Shown here piece after piece: positions 46,961 through 60,360 of a stretch of 64,000 bases of DNA. The stretch spans positions 30,515,962 to 30,579,961 of the forward strand of contig JAFMSR010000003.1 in the NCBI GenBank assembly GCA_022818135.1. Direction: 5' to 3'. The notes below the pieces were generated by a model, which was not told the DNA's origin, made no database searches, and saw nothing but the letters and a program-made list of their open reading frames with translations. Source of the DNA: Saxidomus purpurata. Lineage: Eukaryota > Mollusca > Bivalvia > Venerida > Veneridae. How positions within the stretch are numbered: the stretch's first letter is position 1; each line of letters opens with the position of its first letter. A program made the position numbers and the translations under genes.

Positions 46961-47301
46961 TTGTGTCGCCCTTTCGGAGAAAAAGCGATACATAGGGATC
47001 GCTTTGTCCGTCTGTCCGTCATGACAAAGGGGTCATGATGCCGCCAAATTTTATAGGTCAAGGTCATATTTGACAGAGTTATGCCCCTTTTTGTACTTAG
47101 TTTTTGTCACGAAAACTTAACGTTGGCTATAACTTTGCCATTCATCAAACTTTACAATTGTATTGCTTATGACAAAAGGGTCATGATGCCGCCAAATTTT
47201 ATAGGTCAAGGTCATATTTGACAGAGTTATGCCCCTTTTTATACTTAGATTTTGTCATAAAATTATTGGTTATTCTGACAAAGTGTAAGAGGGCGACACA
47301 A
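46961..47301. mobile_element. 341-bp MITE-like element with 12-bp inverted ends and two internal repeats
   Basis: ttgtgtcgccct at the left is the exact reverse complement of agggcgacacaa at the right. The interior has two copies, about 148 bp apart, of 'tgacaaa(a/g)gggtcatgatgccgcc' followed by 'ataggtcaaggtcatatttgacagagttatgcccc'. Non-coding. Confidence 0.75.
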
Positions 47302-48243
47302 GTCTTCTACTGAACACCCATCTAGTTTAATGCAAGTTTAGAGTGTTCAGACTTTCTTGAAAATGTTAATACATCAACAATAGCCTACTAACACTTAGTT
47401 CTGAAACTATAGCAATGATGTCATTTCCTGTAATATTTAAGGGGTAAGAAGTGACTAACATATCACTATTGGTACCAAATGGCTGGTGAGAGACCTACAT
47501 GGATATACTTTAAATGCGCCATAATGTTGCATTGTGGATTAATTCTCATTGAACGATTTATGCCTATTGTCACACTGTAGTAGAGTTTATTTATTCAAAT
47601 TTCGGTAGTCTTATTTTTAAAAGATGAGCTGCTATTTTATGTTGATAATATTCTCAAGGACAGTCAAAAGATGTCACTCTCACACTTAAAATACATTTTT
47701 GCTATTACATGTATGTGAAGTATGACGATAAAGTACTTTGACAATTACATAAGTATGTCTATAATGCAGCATGGATTATTGCCCTTTTTAAATCAGAAAA
47801 TTTAGTAAATTTTGAGTTTGAATATTCAGGTTAAAGCCAAAAATAGGCGTCCTGCAACCTGTGGTGGTGCTCTCTCAACTTGTCTTGTTTTGATTTATTG
47901 TTTCAGTGTGCATCACTTATGAAAACCACTTTATTTTGAAAAGAAATTTTGCAGTTTCATTGTATAATGTGCAGTTAAACTGCTTATTCATATAGGAAGT
48001 GACAAGACAGAGCCACCTCTTCCCCAAATTACACACAGGTGTGTAAATAACTTTTCTGTAGTATTATAACACCTGTTTTGCAAAACTAGGCCATGAGACA
48101 ATGTTTTTGCTGCATTTTGTGAATATCCTGAGAGTTTCTTCCCTGTTCTAGAGTTTCAGCTGTGAATCATCATTATATTTCAGGTTATGTGGTTGAAGAT
48201 GTTCTATTCAACTTAAAGTTAGGTTGGTTTAATTTTGTGCAAA
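47302..48243. other. Non-coding; nothing recognised
   Basis: AT-rich; no exon, RNA gene or clear repeat identified. Confidence 0.4.
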
Positions 48244-48440
48244 TAGAGTCAAACCTGTAGATAAAGACCACCCATAAAACATCTTTAAAGACAGTCTTTC
48301 TTGAGAGAGCTGTGATAAAGACCACCCATAGAAAACTTTAAAGTCAGTCTTTCTTGAGAGAGCTGTGATAAACACCAACCATAGAAAACTTTAAAGCCAA
48401 TCTTTGTTCTTTGTTGAGTGGTGGTCCTCATTCACAGGCA
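48244..48440. mobile_element. Second copy of the 'gtcaaacctgt' MITE-like family
   Basis: It starts 'agagtcaaacctgtagataaagaccaccc' and ends 'gtggtcctcattcacagg', matching the ends of 3609-3791. Its interior is three copies of a roughly 55-60 bp unit ('gataaagaccacccatagaaaactttaaag.cagtctttcttgagagagct'). Confidence 0.6.
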
Positions 48441-49833
48441 AAATTTTGATTTTGTGTTAAAGGTGAATTTAAAAAAACTCTTAAGTTTATTGTTCCACTC
48501 TGGCCTGTCTGCTTTCTTAGAAGAGTCAGTTTTTGTCTTTAATGAGGATTGGGCAAATTGGCATTAGACGTTTTGGATTGAGAGATAGACAGCTTTACTT
48601 TCTACATTACGCCTCCTTCAGATTACATGTAGTTTAATTTTAGGAGAAAACTTTTTTTATCTTGATGTCGAATTTTTTATGTGTATTGTATTACAAATTG
48701 CTGCATGATTTTTGCACCCAGATCGGCTTGCACTTACAATATTTAAACAACTTGTGTCGTCAAGATAACGCACTTGCCAAGCATGCTAAATGCATGTGTC
48801 CTGCGTATGTTTATTTTGGTATACATTTGTTATATACATATTTTAAACCACAAGATAAGGCATTTAAAGGTTGATTAAAGATTGTAGTTCAAATTTGAAG
48901 AAATTCTCTTACAAATATTTGAAAGTAGCTTATAATTACACTTTGATCAAATACAAAATTAAAGTGTTACGAATGAACGCAGTAGTACTGTATACGTTCC
49001 TGTAACATAAGGATGAGTCATCAGAAAGTTTTGAGCCAGGAGATGGAAAACAATCTCATTCTCGATGTTTGTCAAGTTCACCGACTTTATGCATAGCCTT
49101 GTTACTCATATATTGTCCAGTCAAGATGGCTACAGATTTTCCGTTTTTATATTTCGCTACAAATGCTGTTATCAACAAAAGGGTTTTAACAAAAATTGTG
49201 TTGAATATTTTCATTTGCATGTTTAAATATGTAGGTAAAAACTTCAAACATGCATTACATTTATTTTTATTGGTTTTTCGTAAACATCACGTTTCTTTTT
49301 CATTTTTTTTCTGTATACATGTGTGCATTAGGACAGGTGTAATCTGTCTCTGGTTAGTAAAAAGGGGGATATAGACCAGCCCTAGAAACAATGGGGTAGG
49401 GAAAATTGGGGTAGGGGAACAAGAGGGCTTTGTGGTACAATGTAGGTGCAGTAAGAATTTGATTAAACTTTGAAAGTTTCACAAGTGCAATTAGAAATGT
49501 TATTTATATAAACACATTTTTATCAGATAGGCTTTACAAATGCACTTGAAAGTCTGATTCAAGTTATATTTATTTCAGAGAATTTCAATGAAATTGAAGT
49601 TCAAAGTGTAGATATATTAAGAAATGTAAATACATGTGTAAATTTGTTTACGTCCGTGATTGACTAAGGATTATTCTTTATAACGTCAAAGATGACTCAT
49701 ACATAAAGTGAAATCTGGTACAAATCAATAAAATTTATATACATAGTTTTATAATACCACCTACTTACTTTATTGCAAGCCAGAAAATCCTTCACAGTGA
49801 ATTTACTGAGTATGCCTGCTTATATTGTTTCAG
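48441..49833. other. Non-coding upstream of the unrecognised gene
   Basis: It should contain the promoter or a leader intron of the gene starting at 49834. No promoter motif is evident. Confidence 0.35.
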
Positions 49834-52800
49834 AATGAGAAAATGATGGATGCCATGCAGACAAGCCATCTTGGGGTTTTAAAGTTCAGAAACTGGGAAA
49901 GAACTAACAGAAAAGAAACTATATGATCTCAGCCCTTAATTAAGGGAGTATGACTTGAATTAGATGAAGTAATCACCTGAAACCATGGATGAAGTTGACG
50001 CTGCTCCATCTTGGATATTCAGTCATCATGCAGAGGAGCTCTGGTCCCAGAAGCCAGACCACACTGACCCACCATCATCTGACCTGAGTCCGAGTCTTCC
50101 CGGGCCAGGATTCTCATCACATCCAAACTTCACATCAGTCGACTGTGGGTTCCCTTCATTGCAAACATCTCTGACGGCATCTATTGACTCAGGTTATCCA
50201 TCGTTACAGACATCGAGCCTGTCTCTAGAAAGTAGTTATTCATCTTTTCAAAGGTCATCCAGTCTCAGTCTCAGCTTTAATGAAAAATTGGCGACAGAGT
50301 CACTCGGCAGCAACATAGTATCACCTGATGAAGGTTACGATGACGTCGATTCCGGATCAAACTTTAGTCAGTTCCATTTAGGTGATACACCATTCAGTCA
50401 TTTGGACTTGCAGCACACAGCATTAGGGGGCAGTCAGGGATACACAGAACAAACGGCCTCGGAAAGAAGTCAGGAATACAAACAGAAGACAGCATTAGGG
50501 AGCAGCCATTATGACGAGAGGGTCTCAGGGAGCAGTTGTTATGCAGCAGAAGTAAATAAAAAGTCAGATGTGGGTACAGAACTAAGAGCTTGCCTAACCG
50601 TTAAACCAGCTGAGCTTGCTATATTACTTAAAGCAGGACTTGAAAAGGTATTTATTTAGCAGAAAAAGTACTTTAAAATTATAGTTTTACTAAATACTTA
50701 ACTTAGAGGAATAAATCACATAGAGTGTTTTCGTACAGCAATACTGGTATTTGTATCCACTAAAGGGAGACAACTCATGCTGAAATGTCCAAGGTGCTTG
50801 TTTACAAATTCAGACAGTTTTTCTTTGTAATTTTAGTGAGGTATTTTTTTTCTTTGTGCTTACAGTTGACTTGTCTCTTTCAGTATTTGTTGATAGACAG
50901 CCGTTCTTTCTTAGAATACAACGACAGTCATATACAGCAGTCGGCCAATGTTTGTTGCTCCAAGCTTGTAAAAAGACGCCTCCAAAGGGATAAGGTATTG
51001 TCACAGCGATTAAACTATTGTAATCTCATATATGGAATAAACCTTTTTTGCCACATTACTGAAAAGGGATGTTTCGAAATTCCAAATATATAAATACATA
51101 AGTTAGAAACCTATCAATGTTAATTTTTACATGGCCCATTATTTTGAGTGACTTTTTTGCTTGACTTGTTTGCGTGACTTGTTGATGTATTGAAGTTTGG
51201 GAAGGATGTTTACAACAATGCATTTTGTATCATAGAAGCATGCTTTATACCCTCAGATTTTCCCCTCAACTATACCCTTTGCCTTATGAAGTACGTTTTT
51301 ACATAATGTACCTTGGGATTACCTACAAGATTACCTACCTCACGTGCATAACTCCCATAACAATTACTATCATTATGTAATTTGTATTCCGCACGATAAA
51401 CCTGAATGATGTTATTGTATCATGAAATCAGATTCACTAAACCATCAAGTAAGGCTAACCACAAATGGATACCAAACATCATAGATTGACAATTACTGCT
51501 TATTTTGTATTTTTAGAATTGGCACAGAAATGACAGAGAAGTTATATTTCCGGCAATAACTTCACAGTTTCGTGAATTTAATGCTTTAACATTGCTTTGC
51601 CTATGATCCAATTACTATATAATATCTAGTAGGACCTGTGTAAAACAGCCATGTTGCTGAAACAACAGAACTTGCCACACAAAGTTGTTTATTAGAGGTA
51701 CACTTCGCATCAAAATTTCTGTCCTAGAATTGAGCAATACTGTTACTGAAATAGCAACCTAGGGCATTCAGCAGAACCTGTTCAGGATTTAACAGAAGTG
51801 GCTCTGTTAGGGAGGGGGCTGCTTTAAACAAGTCACTACTAACACCGTGAACACAGGTCAAGTTTTTCTCTCCAATTTTTCATTTATCATTCATAGGAGG
51901 CATTTTTCTTGATATTAGAATAAAATTATTGATTATGCATATAAAACTTAACAACTGATATTTAATACCATAGGAGGTTTATAAACAAGCTGGGGAAAAT
52001 GTTAAGTCTCTGAGTCATACACTGTAAAAGTCTTTATATTCGTGAGTTGTTTATTTCATGATTTTCCAATTTTCTTTTTATTCGTGAGTTTTTGATTTTG
52101 CACTATTTTATATATAATCTGTTCATTTGCTATTTTAGCGCTTTTGATGAGTCCACAAAGTGCTTCATTCATGAAAATTACATAAAATAAAAACCTCACC
52201 AAAAAAAAACAAACAACTTCTACAGTATCCTTTATGAGGCATGTTTTTCCTTTGCTGTGGAAGTTGTAAAACAATGAAGAGTCTGGTTAATTGGTTTATA
52301 TAATGAAGTTTTCCGTCCCATATCCTTTGAAACACTTATATGATACCAGATGTAAAATGTTGGTATGTTGTTTTGTGTCATTGTCAAATTCTGGTATATG
52401 TTGGATGAATATTTATAATCTTCTACAATGAATATATATTTATTGTTGTGCTAAATAAAGTAAGAAGCAAATCTAGTTTACTGTAAAAGTCTGGGGTTTC
52501 TTGCGAGAACTTATTTTCTGTACCTTTCGCGAATGAAGCACTTCTTGGATTCATCAGTAGCGAACAAACGATTACGTATAAAATAGTGCTCGCTTGCAAA
52601 TTCATTAACTTGTAAACTTTGGAAAATTAAAAAATTATTGACAGTCATACTGTGTGCCAGATGTAAAATCCTACATATCTGCAATAAAGCATCTTGACTA
52701 TACTTAAGGTGGCCACAGCCCTAGTTTTTACATGCTCTATTGTAATTTGATGAGACACTCAGGAGAACTACCTGAAAAAGCAAAAACAGAATTGTACATC

Positions 52801-54474
52801 TCACTACTTTTTTTTAGGGAGGCGGGGATGCTCCACTATTAAGACGACCTAAGAGTATGACAGCTCTTGATATTGGGACTTACATTTCATTGTAGCATAT
52901 TTCAGTATAAATTAATTTGATTTATATGACCACCAAACACTATTAAGGTCACTTTTAAGCAGCCTTGTATGTGGTTTTGTTCTAGGAACTTGACTGTATT
53001 TACCCCAATTACTGTCAACTGATGCAGTTCCACTGTTTGTTAGAGATCAGTAGGCATGCCAAATTGGGATTGCGCTGACCAGAATTGAGGAAGACTCCGA
53101 CCAACTTTTATAATCAAATTAATGTAGTTGTTTTTGCTCAAGAGACGATAACATTTCATTTGTCTACATTGATGAGAAAAAGGATCGGTGTTTTGGCAAA
53201 ACTTTTTATGAAATGTGAAGGTTTTGGCTACATTTCTTGGCTCTATTTGGTAAAATCTTTCCTGAAGAGGTTGGAATATGTATGGTAGCGGTCATATGTT
53301 TTTTCTCTTCTCCGATGTTAAGACCTATTTCTATTCAAGATTCTTTTGACACTTATGAAATGGTAAACACGACAATGCGTAATCAGTTATGAAATGAAAC
53401 AGTGTTTACCGAAGGACAGACATTTTGTCCGCCTTTTATCAGTTGCTGATTCATAAGTACAAGGTGTTAATTTATCACTTATAAATGTTTACTGTTCAGA
53501 TGCAGCCAAAGAAATAGGTTGTAAATCAGCTTTTGAAATGTAACTTTTTTTCTTTTTTGGTCTGTTTTAAGATATCTAATGTTAATGATATTCAGTTGAT
53601 GTGAGTGTTTAGTGACAGTATTATAGTTAATTACACCAATTACACCGTAAATAATACTGATCTGTTCATCTCTCCATGAAGGTTTGATAGTAACTTCTGA
53701 ACTGGTTGAAAGAAACTATGTATAAAATATGAATTATGATGATGCTGAGATAACAACCTCTAGTTTCATTTAGATATTAACTGGAAGAAAAAAGTTTTTA
53801 ACAGATTTTTATAATTGTATAATATTTATTTTATGTTTTCCAGTTAATTATGGAGTTTTCTCAGTGAAATAAAAGTGATAATCCACAGTTTTGAAACATT
53901 GGATTACCATTTTCATTTTTCCCTGATATTGCAATCTTTAACCCAGATTTACGTCAAAAAGTATACTGAGCGTAATCAAAGCTGGAATCCATGAGACGAT
54001 GACGTCATTAAAATGACGTCATTTGCGCTATGTTTTCTGATGACGTTTCCCGCAATTTTCGATATTTTTTAGAAACAAACTCAATAAAAGTAGAGAGTTT
54101 TAACCGTAAAATAAACAGAAAATTGTTGGTATCAGTGTAATATCACGTTAATTTCACTCATGAACACCAAAAGTTGTTATTTTCACTCGTGGCTGCACCA
54201 CTGGTGAAAATATCACTTTTGGTGCCCATTCAGTAAAATTATAACGTGATCTTACACAATTATCCTCTATATATTGTTGTCACCATTATGATGTTTCAGA
54301 TGCACATTAAAGATTTCCTGATGCATACATGCGACATTGATATAGATGAGTTTATGGACGTGATTGTGTACGACCAGTGCACCGAGAACCCTGAGCGACT
54401 CACAGATGATAACTTCCTTTGTGTCCTACTCGACAAACTGAAGTCTACGTTTAAAGCAGTAGCACTCTTAAAAG
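49834..54474 (+). CDS. Unrecognised serine-rich protein, N-terminal three exons (partial gene)
   Basis: Exons are 49834-50647 (5' UTR then coding from ATG 49985), 50884-50994 and 54300-54474; phases are 0, 0, then 1. The start ATG sits in an ideal context (aaaccATGG). Exon 1 codes 221 aa, rich in Ser, Gln, Asp and aromatic residues and probably disordered. It contains an imperfect 13-residue internal duplication (SVDCGFPSLQTSL at 51-63; SIDSGYPSLQTSS at 66-78). DSGYPS (68-73) and DSGSNFS (122-128) look like beta-TrCP phosphodegrons. Exons 2-3 switch to a folded, helical character: SKLVKRRLQRDK, MHIKDFLMH, DIDIDEFMDVIVYD, LLDKLKSTFKAVALLK. A regulatory or transcription-related protein is plausible, but I cannot name a family. 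Later exons were not identified and may lie outside the window. Confidence 0.7.
49843..49926 (+). promoter_or_regulatory. Upstream ORF (27 codons) in the 5' leader
   Basis: In the leader of the gene above, after the acceptor 'tattgtttcag' at 49833, a four-codon ORF (ATG at 49835) is followed by an uORF beginning ATGATGGATG and ending TGA at 49924-49926. It ends 58 nt before the main ATG. Such leaders often reduce translation of the main ORF; this is inference. Confidence 0.45.
53950..54046. promoter_or_regulatory. Cluster of CRE sites (two perfect TGACGTCA palindromes)
   Basis: Perfect CRE palindromes lie at 54000-54007 and 54014-54021. Half-sites are at 53950-53956 (tacgtca) and 54041-54046 (tgacgt). 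The cluster is about 250-350 bp before exon 3 of the unrecognised gene. CREB/ATF binding is inferred from the motif only. Confidence 0.5.
54135..54257. repeat. Imperfect inverted repeat of about 55-bp arms just before exon 3
   Basis: 'gtgtaatatcacgttaattt' at the left pairs with '...aaattataacgtgatcttacac' at the right, and 'caccaaaagttgttattttcac' pairs with 'gtgaaaatatcacttttggtg'; the loop is around 54193-54200. It lies 42 bp from the exon 3 acceptor. This is probably a MITE. Confidence 0.7.
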
Positions 54475-54499
54475 GTAATTTATGCTAGTTTACGTACTT

Positions 54500-54690
54500 A
54501 TAGAGTGGAGCTATCATGGAAGAGTAGTAATGTGTTCACGTGAGGATCACAGAGCTTTGGGTTCGATCCACTCTGATGCTCGCAAGACACATTATTGCAT
54601 ATTGCCTCTCTCTGGGAGGTTGATTCAGTCTGGAGTGACTCTCAAGAACGATAAATTAAGACATAGGATCATCATTTGCAAATTGAGAAT
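54500..54690 (+). mobile_element. tRNA-derived SINE-like copy
   Basis: 'tggaagagtagtaatgtg' (A-box-like) and 'tttgggttcgatccactc' (strong B-box GGTTCGATCC) precede a body 'gcctctctctgggaggttgattcagtctgg'. It begins 25 bp after exon 3 of the unrecognised gene, inside the following intron. No tRNA cloverleaf is evident. Confidence 0.45.
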
Positions 54691-57600
54691 GAATAAATTA
54701 GTATGCAATAGAAGTAATAAGAGTGTAAAGTACACATGTTAAAGGGCAAATCACAGAGTGATGGAAAAAACTTAGAAGTTTAATGGCCCAAAGTCTTTCA
54801 GTTCACAGAATGACGTTGCATAATCGTTTCAAGCATAGGTTTTAGGACATAGCCTGTCTTTGGCAGAACCATATAACTGCTCTACAGTTTTCATTTAGAT
54901 CATTCTACTTATGTTTTTAAAGGGTGTGTGCCAGGAGTGGACAGTGTACAATCTATTATACCATTGTCAGCACACAAATACAGGCATCTATTTTTCTTTC
55001 CTATTAAAGCCAATTTGAGTTTTTAGGACATCCTTTTTTCTGAAAATAGGGCTTCTGTCTGTATAGGTAGACACAGTTATTGCAGTTTTAACATGCTGTC
55101 CATTATGTTCTTTGTTATGTTGCATTTTTATAGTGGTTTATTACACACAGACCAATTCTAATGAGAGATTTATTCTAACTTAGTACAACTGGATTTTAGT
55201 CACTGAAAATTGGAGTAAAAAAGGTATGTCATATATAGATAAATACAAGTACCCAGAAAGAAAGGTTTGATAAAGTTTAATAACTTGATAGATACATTTG
55301 ATGCTAATGGCAATTCTATATTGAAAATGTGTTAGTGGAAGGGAGACAACTCCTGAAATCCAGAGTAAGCATCTGGATTTAATTTTTTTAAAATCTTTTG
55401 TAGAGGTTTGAGGAAGAGGGGAAATGGGGCTAGTGTGGATTAGGGAAATTATATGAACTGTGGTATTGTTTGAGCATAATAACGCTTCACTAGTTGGTAG
55501 GAATTAATTCTGCCTTAGCAACCAGTGTAGACTATGACCAGGCTTCACATCACATTGCTGAATGTTCACTAAGCACCCCTGGGAAAAGTAAATGAGACTT
55601 TCCACATGAAAAAATGGCCAAGTCCATTGTAGAAATTTAGGGAGGTCAGGGTTAACTTTTAAATTTCAAATTATACAGCAGCTGTAGATCATCAGGAAGA
55701 AACTCCAAGCATAATCATGTCCCTAGTACATAGAAACTACTTTCTGGAGGAAATGATTCTGTTGTTAACCATTATGTTACAAATTTCATCGTATCCTCGT
55801 ATTGAGATATTGCTTGCATTAAGTGATATTTTTAGATGCAACCTCCAGATAGTTACGTGGGCTGTATTTAACATGTTACTATTTATTCAACATGAGTCAT
55901 TCGTTCCCTTTATTTTAGCCGTAATAGAAACTGTGCTATACTCCCATGTGCTTCATGGAAAACCGTTTATTAATAAGCGATACATTTCATGCATATGCTA
56001 CAAACCGCACTATGTTCAAAGTATGCTAAAAGATAATGAGTGGATACTAGATCAATACTCCTCTGTAATGATATTATTTGTAATTTTCTACTAGGCAACA
56101 GAACTGGAGAGAAATTACTCATATATTGAGATTGAGTTAGGTAGAGTAAGCTATGTCAATAGCTGTACTATTTGTCACGCAGCGTGTGACACGGTTTGAG
56201 ATTAAAACGTATAGATTGTTTTCCTCGCTGCTGTACAAAGATCTATGTCAGAGTGGTTTTTATTAGCTTTGAGAAATTTTATGATCATTAGAGGGTCTTG
56301 ATTTCGATTTTAAAAATACTGTTCAGTGCTTTAAGAGTATACAGTGTTTAAGACTTGTCCTTGAAGATAGACAAAAAAGTTGGCCATATTTTTGGCAATT
56401 TTATTAATTGTGACCACACAGATTGAACTGTACCTGTATTATAGATAACGATGTCAGAATCCTCACAAGAATCAGAGGTTTCTGCTTGTCATTCTTGGTC
56501 TGTGAGTGGTATCAAATATCAAAGTTGAACTCTGGAATCTATATCACTCAGCTTTTCTTTTATGAGCAATTCCTTTATGAGATCTACTGTGTAGGTAGAA
56601 AAAGGGCAAAAGTTTCTTGTTAAAATGTATATTGTAAAGAGAGTTTGTTATTTAGATGTCAATTTTTTTAATGCATCTATATTCAGAAGTGTTCCTGTAG
56701 GAAATGAAAGAACATTTTGGTATAAAATTTTAATTACTGTAAGCAAAAATTGTGAATATTGTGAAAATTACATTTCCCTGTCCCTTTAAAAAAAGTGTGA
56801 AACTAATAAGGGGCAAAATGGGTATTAAATTCTAGTACAAAATTTAGTTACAAATATCTGAACACGTTTTATGGCTTTATTAATGTCTTTTAAATTTCAC
56901 TAAGTTTTAATCAAGCGCAAATACAGGAGTTGCAAGTTGACACTTGAAATTTTTGCATGTTTTATGGCTTTACTAAATTTTGTGGAAGAAACCAGGCAAC
57001 GATCAATAAGATGTGGGCAGTTAATTATATAAGAGACGGCTGTAGTTATTTTTATTGTTAATTAGAAATAAAAAACAAAGAAAGTTCTTGTTCAGTTCTA
57101 ACAGATAATTGAAATCAGTCTGTTTTATCAGCATGCTACTCTATGCCCCAGTTAGAGCTGGTTGGTTGCTCATTTTCCTGTCGGTAGGTAGAAAGTAACG
57201 AGAAAGTCATATGATCATCTTTAACTCCATATTCACCTTAGTTCATAATCAAATTTCTTAATTAATTTATCCAAACAAATCAGACTAGTCAAAGCATGGG
57301 TTGTAATTTTAGATTAAGCAAAGATTGTTCAAGTCAGTTCTTTAAGTTGCGTTTATTGAACCCATAATTGAAAATGGCCACTTCCATAATGAGAAAATGA
57401 TGTTTCTTAAATATTTGTTTAATCGAGAAATACATGAAATATGTGAACTGCCCATCAATCTCAAGTGAATTTAACCAAAGCAAGGCATTATGACCATATT
57501 ATCTGAAATCTGATCAGTATCTAAAAACAATTAGGATGGAAATGAAAGTATCTACACTCAAGCCCACCGATTGATTTTTTCGCTCACGCTTTGTTTAACG

Positions 57601-60360
57601 CAGATACTTAAGAGGAAATTACGGCAAACTTTCATCACCGCGGAAATGTGATATGGTTTTGATAGTGTCATGGAAGTGTATGTATGTCATACAAAAATGG
57701 CCAACATCATGCAATAGTAAAATATAGTAATTTCCGAGTCTTTTGCCGTTTTACACAGGATTGTTGGCAGGAAGTGATTCAGAGCTTCCCCGTATTAAAG
57801 AAACTAACATCTGAGTAATGATGAGAGATGAGTGCAGGTTTTCTTCAAGTTAGATGTTTATCAACATAACACAGATGTTTTTTTCTTCTGTAACTGCTTT
57901 CTAATTGATGCGTAGTATATGTCAAGAAATTAGAATTTTCAGATTTTATCTCCATGAAAGATGAAAGCAGCATAATAAAAGATGAAAATACAGGTCACAA
58001 ACTTGAAGATTTTTGTGTATGTATATATATTATGTGATGTTACATACAAATATATACTGGTATATCATAATATACACTGAGAAAGAAGAGATCCTATGGT
58101 AATTTTAGTTTTGATTGAGTAGAAAATAAACATTCACTAAAATGTACACTCTGAAACATAAACACAGATACAGGACTTTTGATTTCTTGGCAATAAAACA
58201 ACAGATATTAGTCACAGTACTTAGAATTGTGGTTTAAATAGGAAAGTCCTTGTAGTTGCCCTTTGGATTTCAACATTCAATGCAACAAATTTTTTCTCAC
58301 AGGAAGTTTGAGTTTGTTGTCATTCTTGCGTCTTGTTTAACATTAGTCAAAGTTGGGAACATCTTCACAAATATTGTAAATAGCGTTCTTTACTTTATTT
58401 CATGTTGTTTTTTTAAGTCTTTGCACTTAGAATGTTGTCATTCTTTACTGTTGTTTTATGTATGTTTACCATATTTAGAATTTCAACAAGCCTTTTTGTT
58501 ATAGAATCAGTAATACAGCAGACCTTTACAGCTGATTTTATCATTATTTAAATCGTACTTGGTACGTGTCACCAGATTTAAACAGATTTAAACAAACTTC
58601 TTGTCAATTTTCATGAACCATTTAAAGCATGCATGCACAATTCGGGTTAATTTTATCTCCACAGAAGCCATTTCGTGTCAACTGAAGTGGTAATTACAGG
58701 CATGCTAGTGTCAGTGCCTGTTCGTTTTCATTCTGGCACATACGGAACATGGCAATTATATCAAATGACTAATTGCCCACGGGTCATGTGGCACCCAATT
58801 TCTTGGAATCAATTAAAATCACATCAATCATTTTCCCTTCGTTTGATAAAAAATGTCCTTTAGAGAGAAAAAACAAAAAGGCTCATGACTGTCCATAAAG
58901 TAGACTCATTAATTTTGCAGTAATTTGCTGTTGGTTATTTAGACATCTGTTAACAAGCACACATGACTTAAGGGACTTATTTTCCAATTTTTGCCGGATA
59001 CCGTCTCCGAGTATTTTTCTCAGCGGTTGGAGCATTAGTGAATCTCAGCTTTCAATTTTCCAGGGGTAATTATCCTAGTTAAAATAACAATATCATGTGG
59101 GGAAAGAAGAGTGATGATTCATTTTCTTTAATAATAGAACTACCGTACTTATTTAACAGAACTACCGTACTTACTTAACAAATCATCCCCCTGAAAAATA
59201 AGAAAATAAAGTGCTATATTGTTGCGCTGATCTCGTGGAACACGCAAAGTTAGTACTAGTTGTACAAATCATCATATGAATGTTCAGTCTGCTTTAGTTT
59301 GTGCCCCTGTTTCACAGTGCTCGTAAAGTAATATATAAATCACATTTCAGTAGTTCTTTATTAAAGGGAAGTAATTCATGGTCATAAAATTTATAAGAAG
59401 GAGGTAAAGATACTGTACCAGTTAGGAGTTCAATCTTTGGCACCTTAAAAGCATGTTTGAATATGTTTCTGATGTCAATTTGAAAACTGTTTTCCATTAT
59501 TATTATAAAAGGCTGATTTCTTTGCTATTTTTTTAAAATCAAAGATAAGATTTTCTTTCTTTCATCGTGTGTATGACTTACTTGCACCTACTTCCATTCT
59601 GAGTTTGAGGTCACTCCCTGTAAATGTTCATATAAAAAAGTTGTTGTTTTACAGACAAGGGCTCTGATAAGTTTTCTCACTATTTTAGGCACTTTTATTA
59701 TCCAGTACATGGTAATGATATCTTGGGTGTCTTTTTTAGGTAATAGATGGTAAACTTTTTTACTGAAAATGATATTTTGTTGCTAGGAAAACTGTCATAG
59801 GATAGGCTTAAGCCATAGCCTCATAAAGTTAGTACAAGAGATATTTTACAGCAAGACATTGACATGTGATATGAAGCTCTTGTAGAGAGATTGAGAGAGC
59901 TCGGGGCTGTGACAAGCTTTTTGATGTTGCTTAATTTAGATTAGCTCAAAATATGGCGATTGTTTATCCCTAGGTTAAGTGTCACATGTGATTATGTCTC
60001 CCGCTAATGTTGGGCTCGTGGGTGACAGGAGGGGAAGACATTCTGAGGTCTTTTTTTTCTTAACTTTAACTTCAAGAAAAGCTTTAAATACCATGCATGT
60101 ACAGAGGGTATAGACTAATAAAAATTGAATTATTTCAGACAATGAGTCTAATGGCAGAATAGCTTACATAACATTTCTTTAATTTCTAAGCTTAGTCTTG
60201 TAAAGACAGAATCAGGTCAATCTTGTCCTCTAACAATCAGTTCACCTCTACAGAACTTTTTAATGAGCTTCTGTGCACAAGATTCTAGTTAATTTTAAAT
60301 GAAATGTAGATCATGAAGCTGTCTGTACAGTCAAATATGTAGGCAATGTATGCTTGTTGG
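54691..60360. other. Long non-coding stretch
   Basis: Probably intron or 3' region of the unrecognised gene. A candidate acceptor at about 58673 ('ttatctccacag|aagcc') would continue phase 1 for nine codons to a stop, but support is poor. A 125-codon ORF at 55717-56094 is unsupported. No RNA gene or named repeat was found. Confidence 0.35.

Noticed and set aside
55717..56094. 125-codon plus-strand ORF with hydrophobic content
   Set aside because: Longest unsupported frame in the right half, but composition follows the AT-rich background and no domain or exon borders are seen.
58673..58710. Terminal exon of the unrecognised gene (phase-compatible, nine codons then stop)
   Set aside because: The acceptor is reasonable but the exon is too short to have independent support; RNA evidence would decide.
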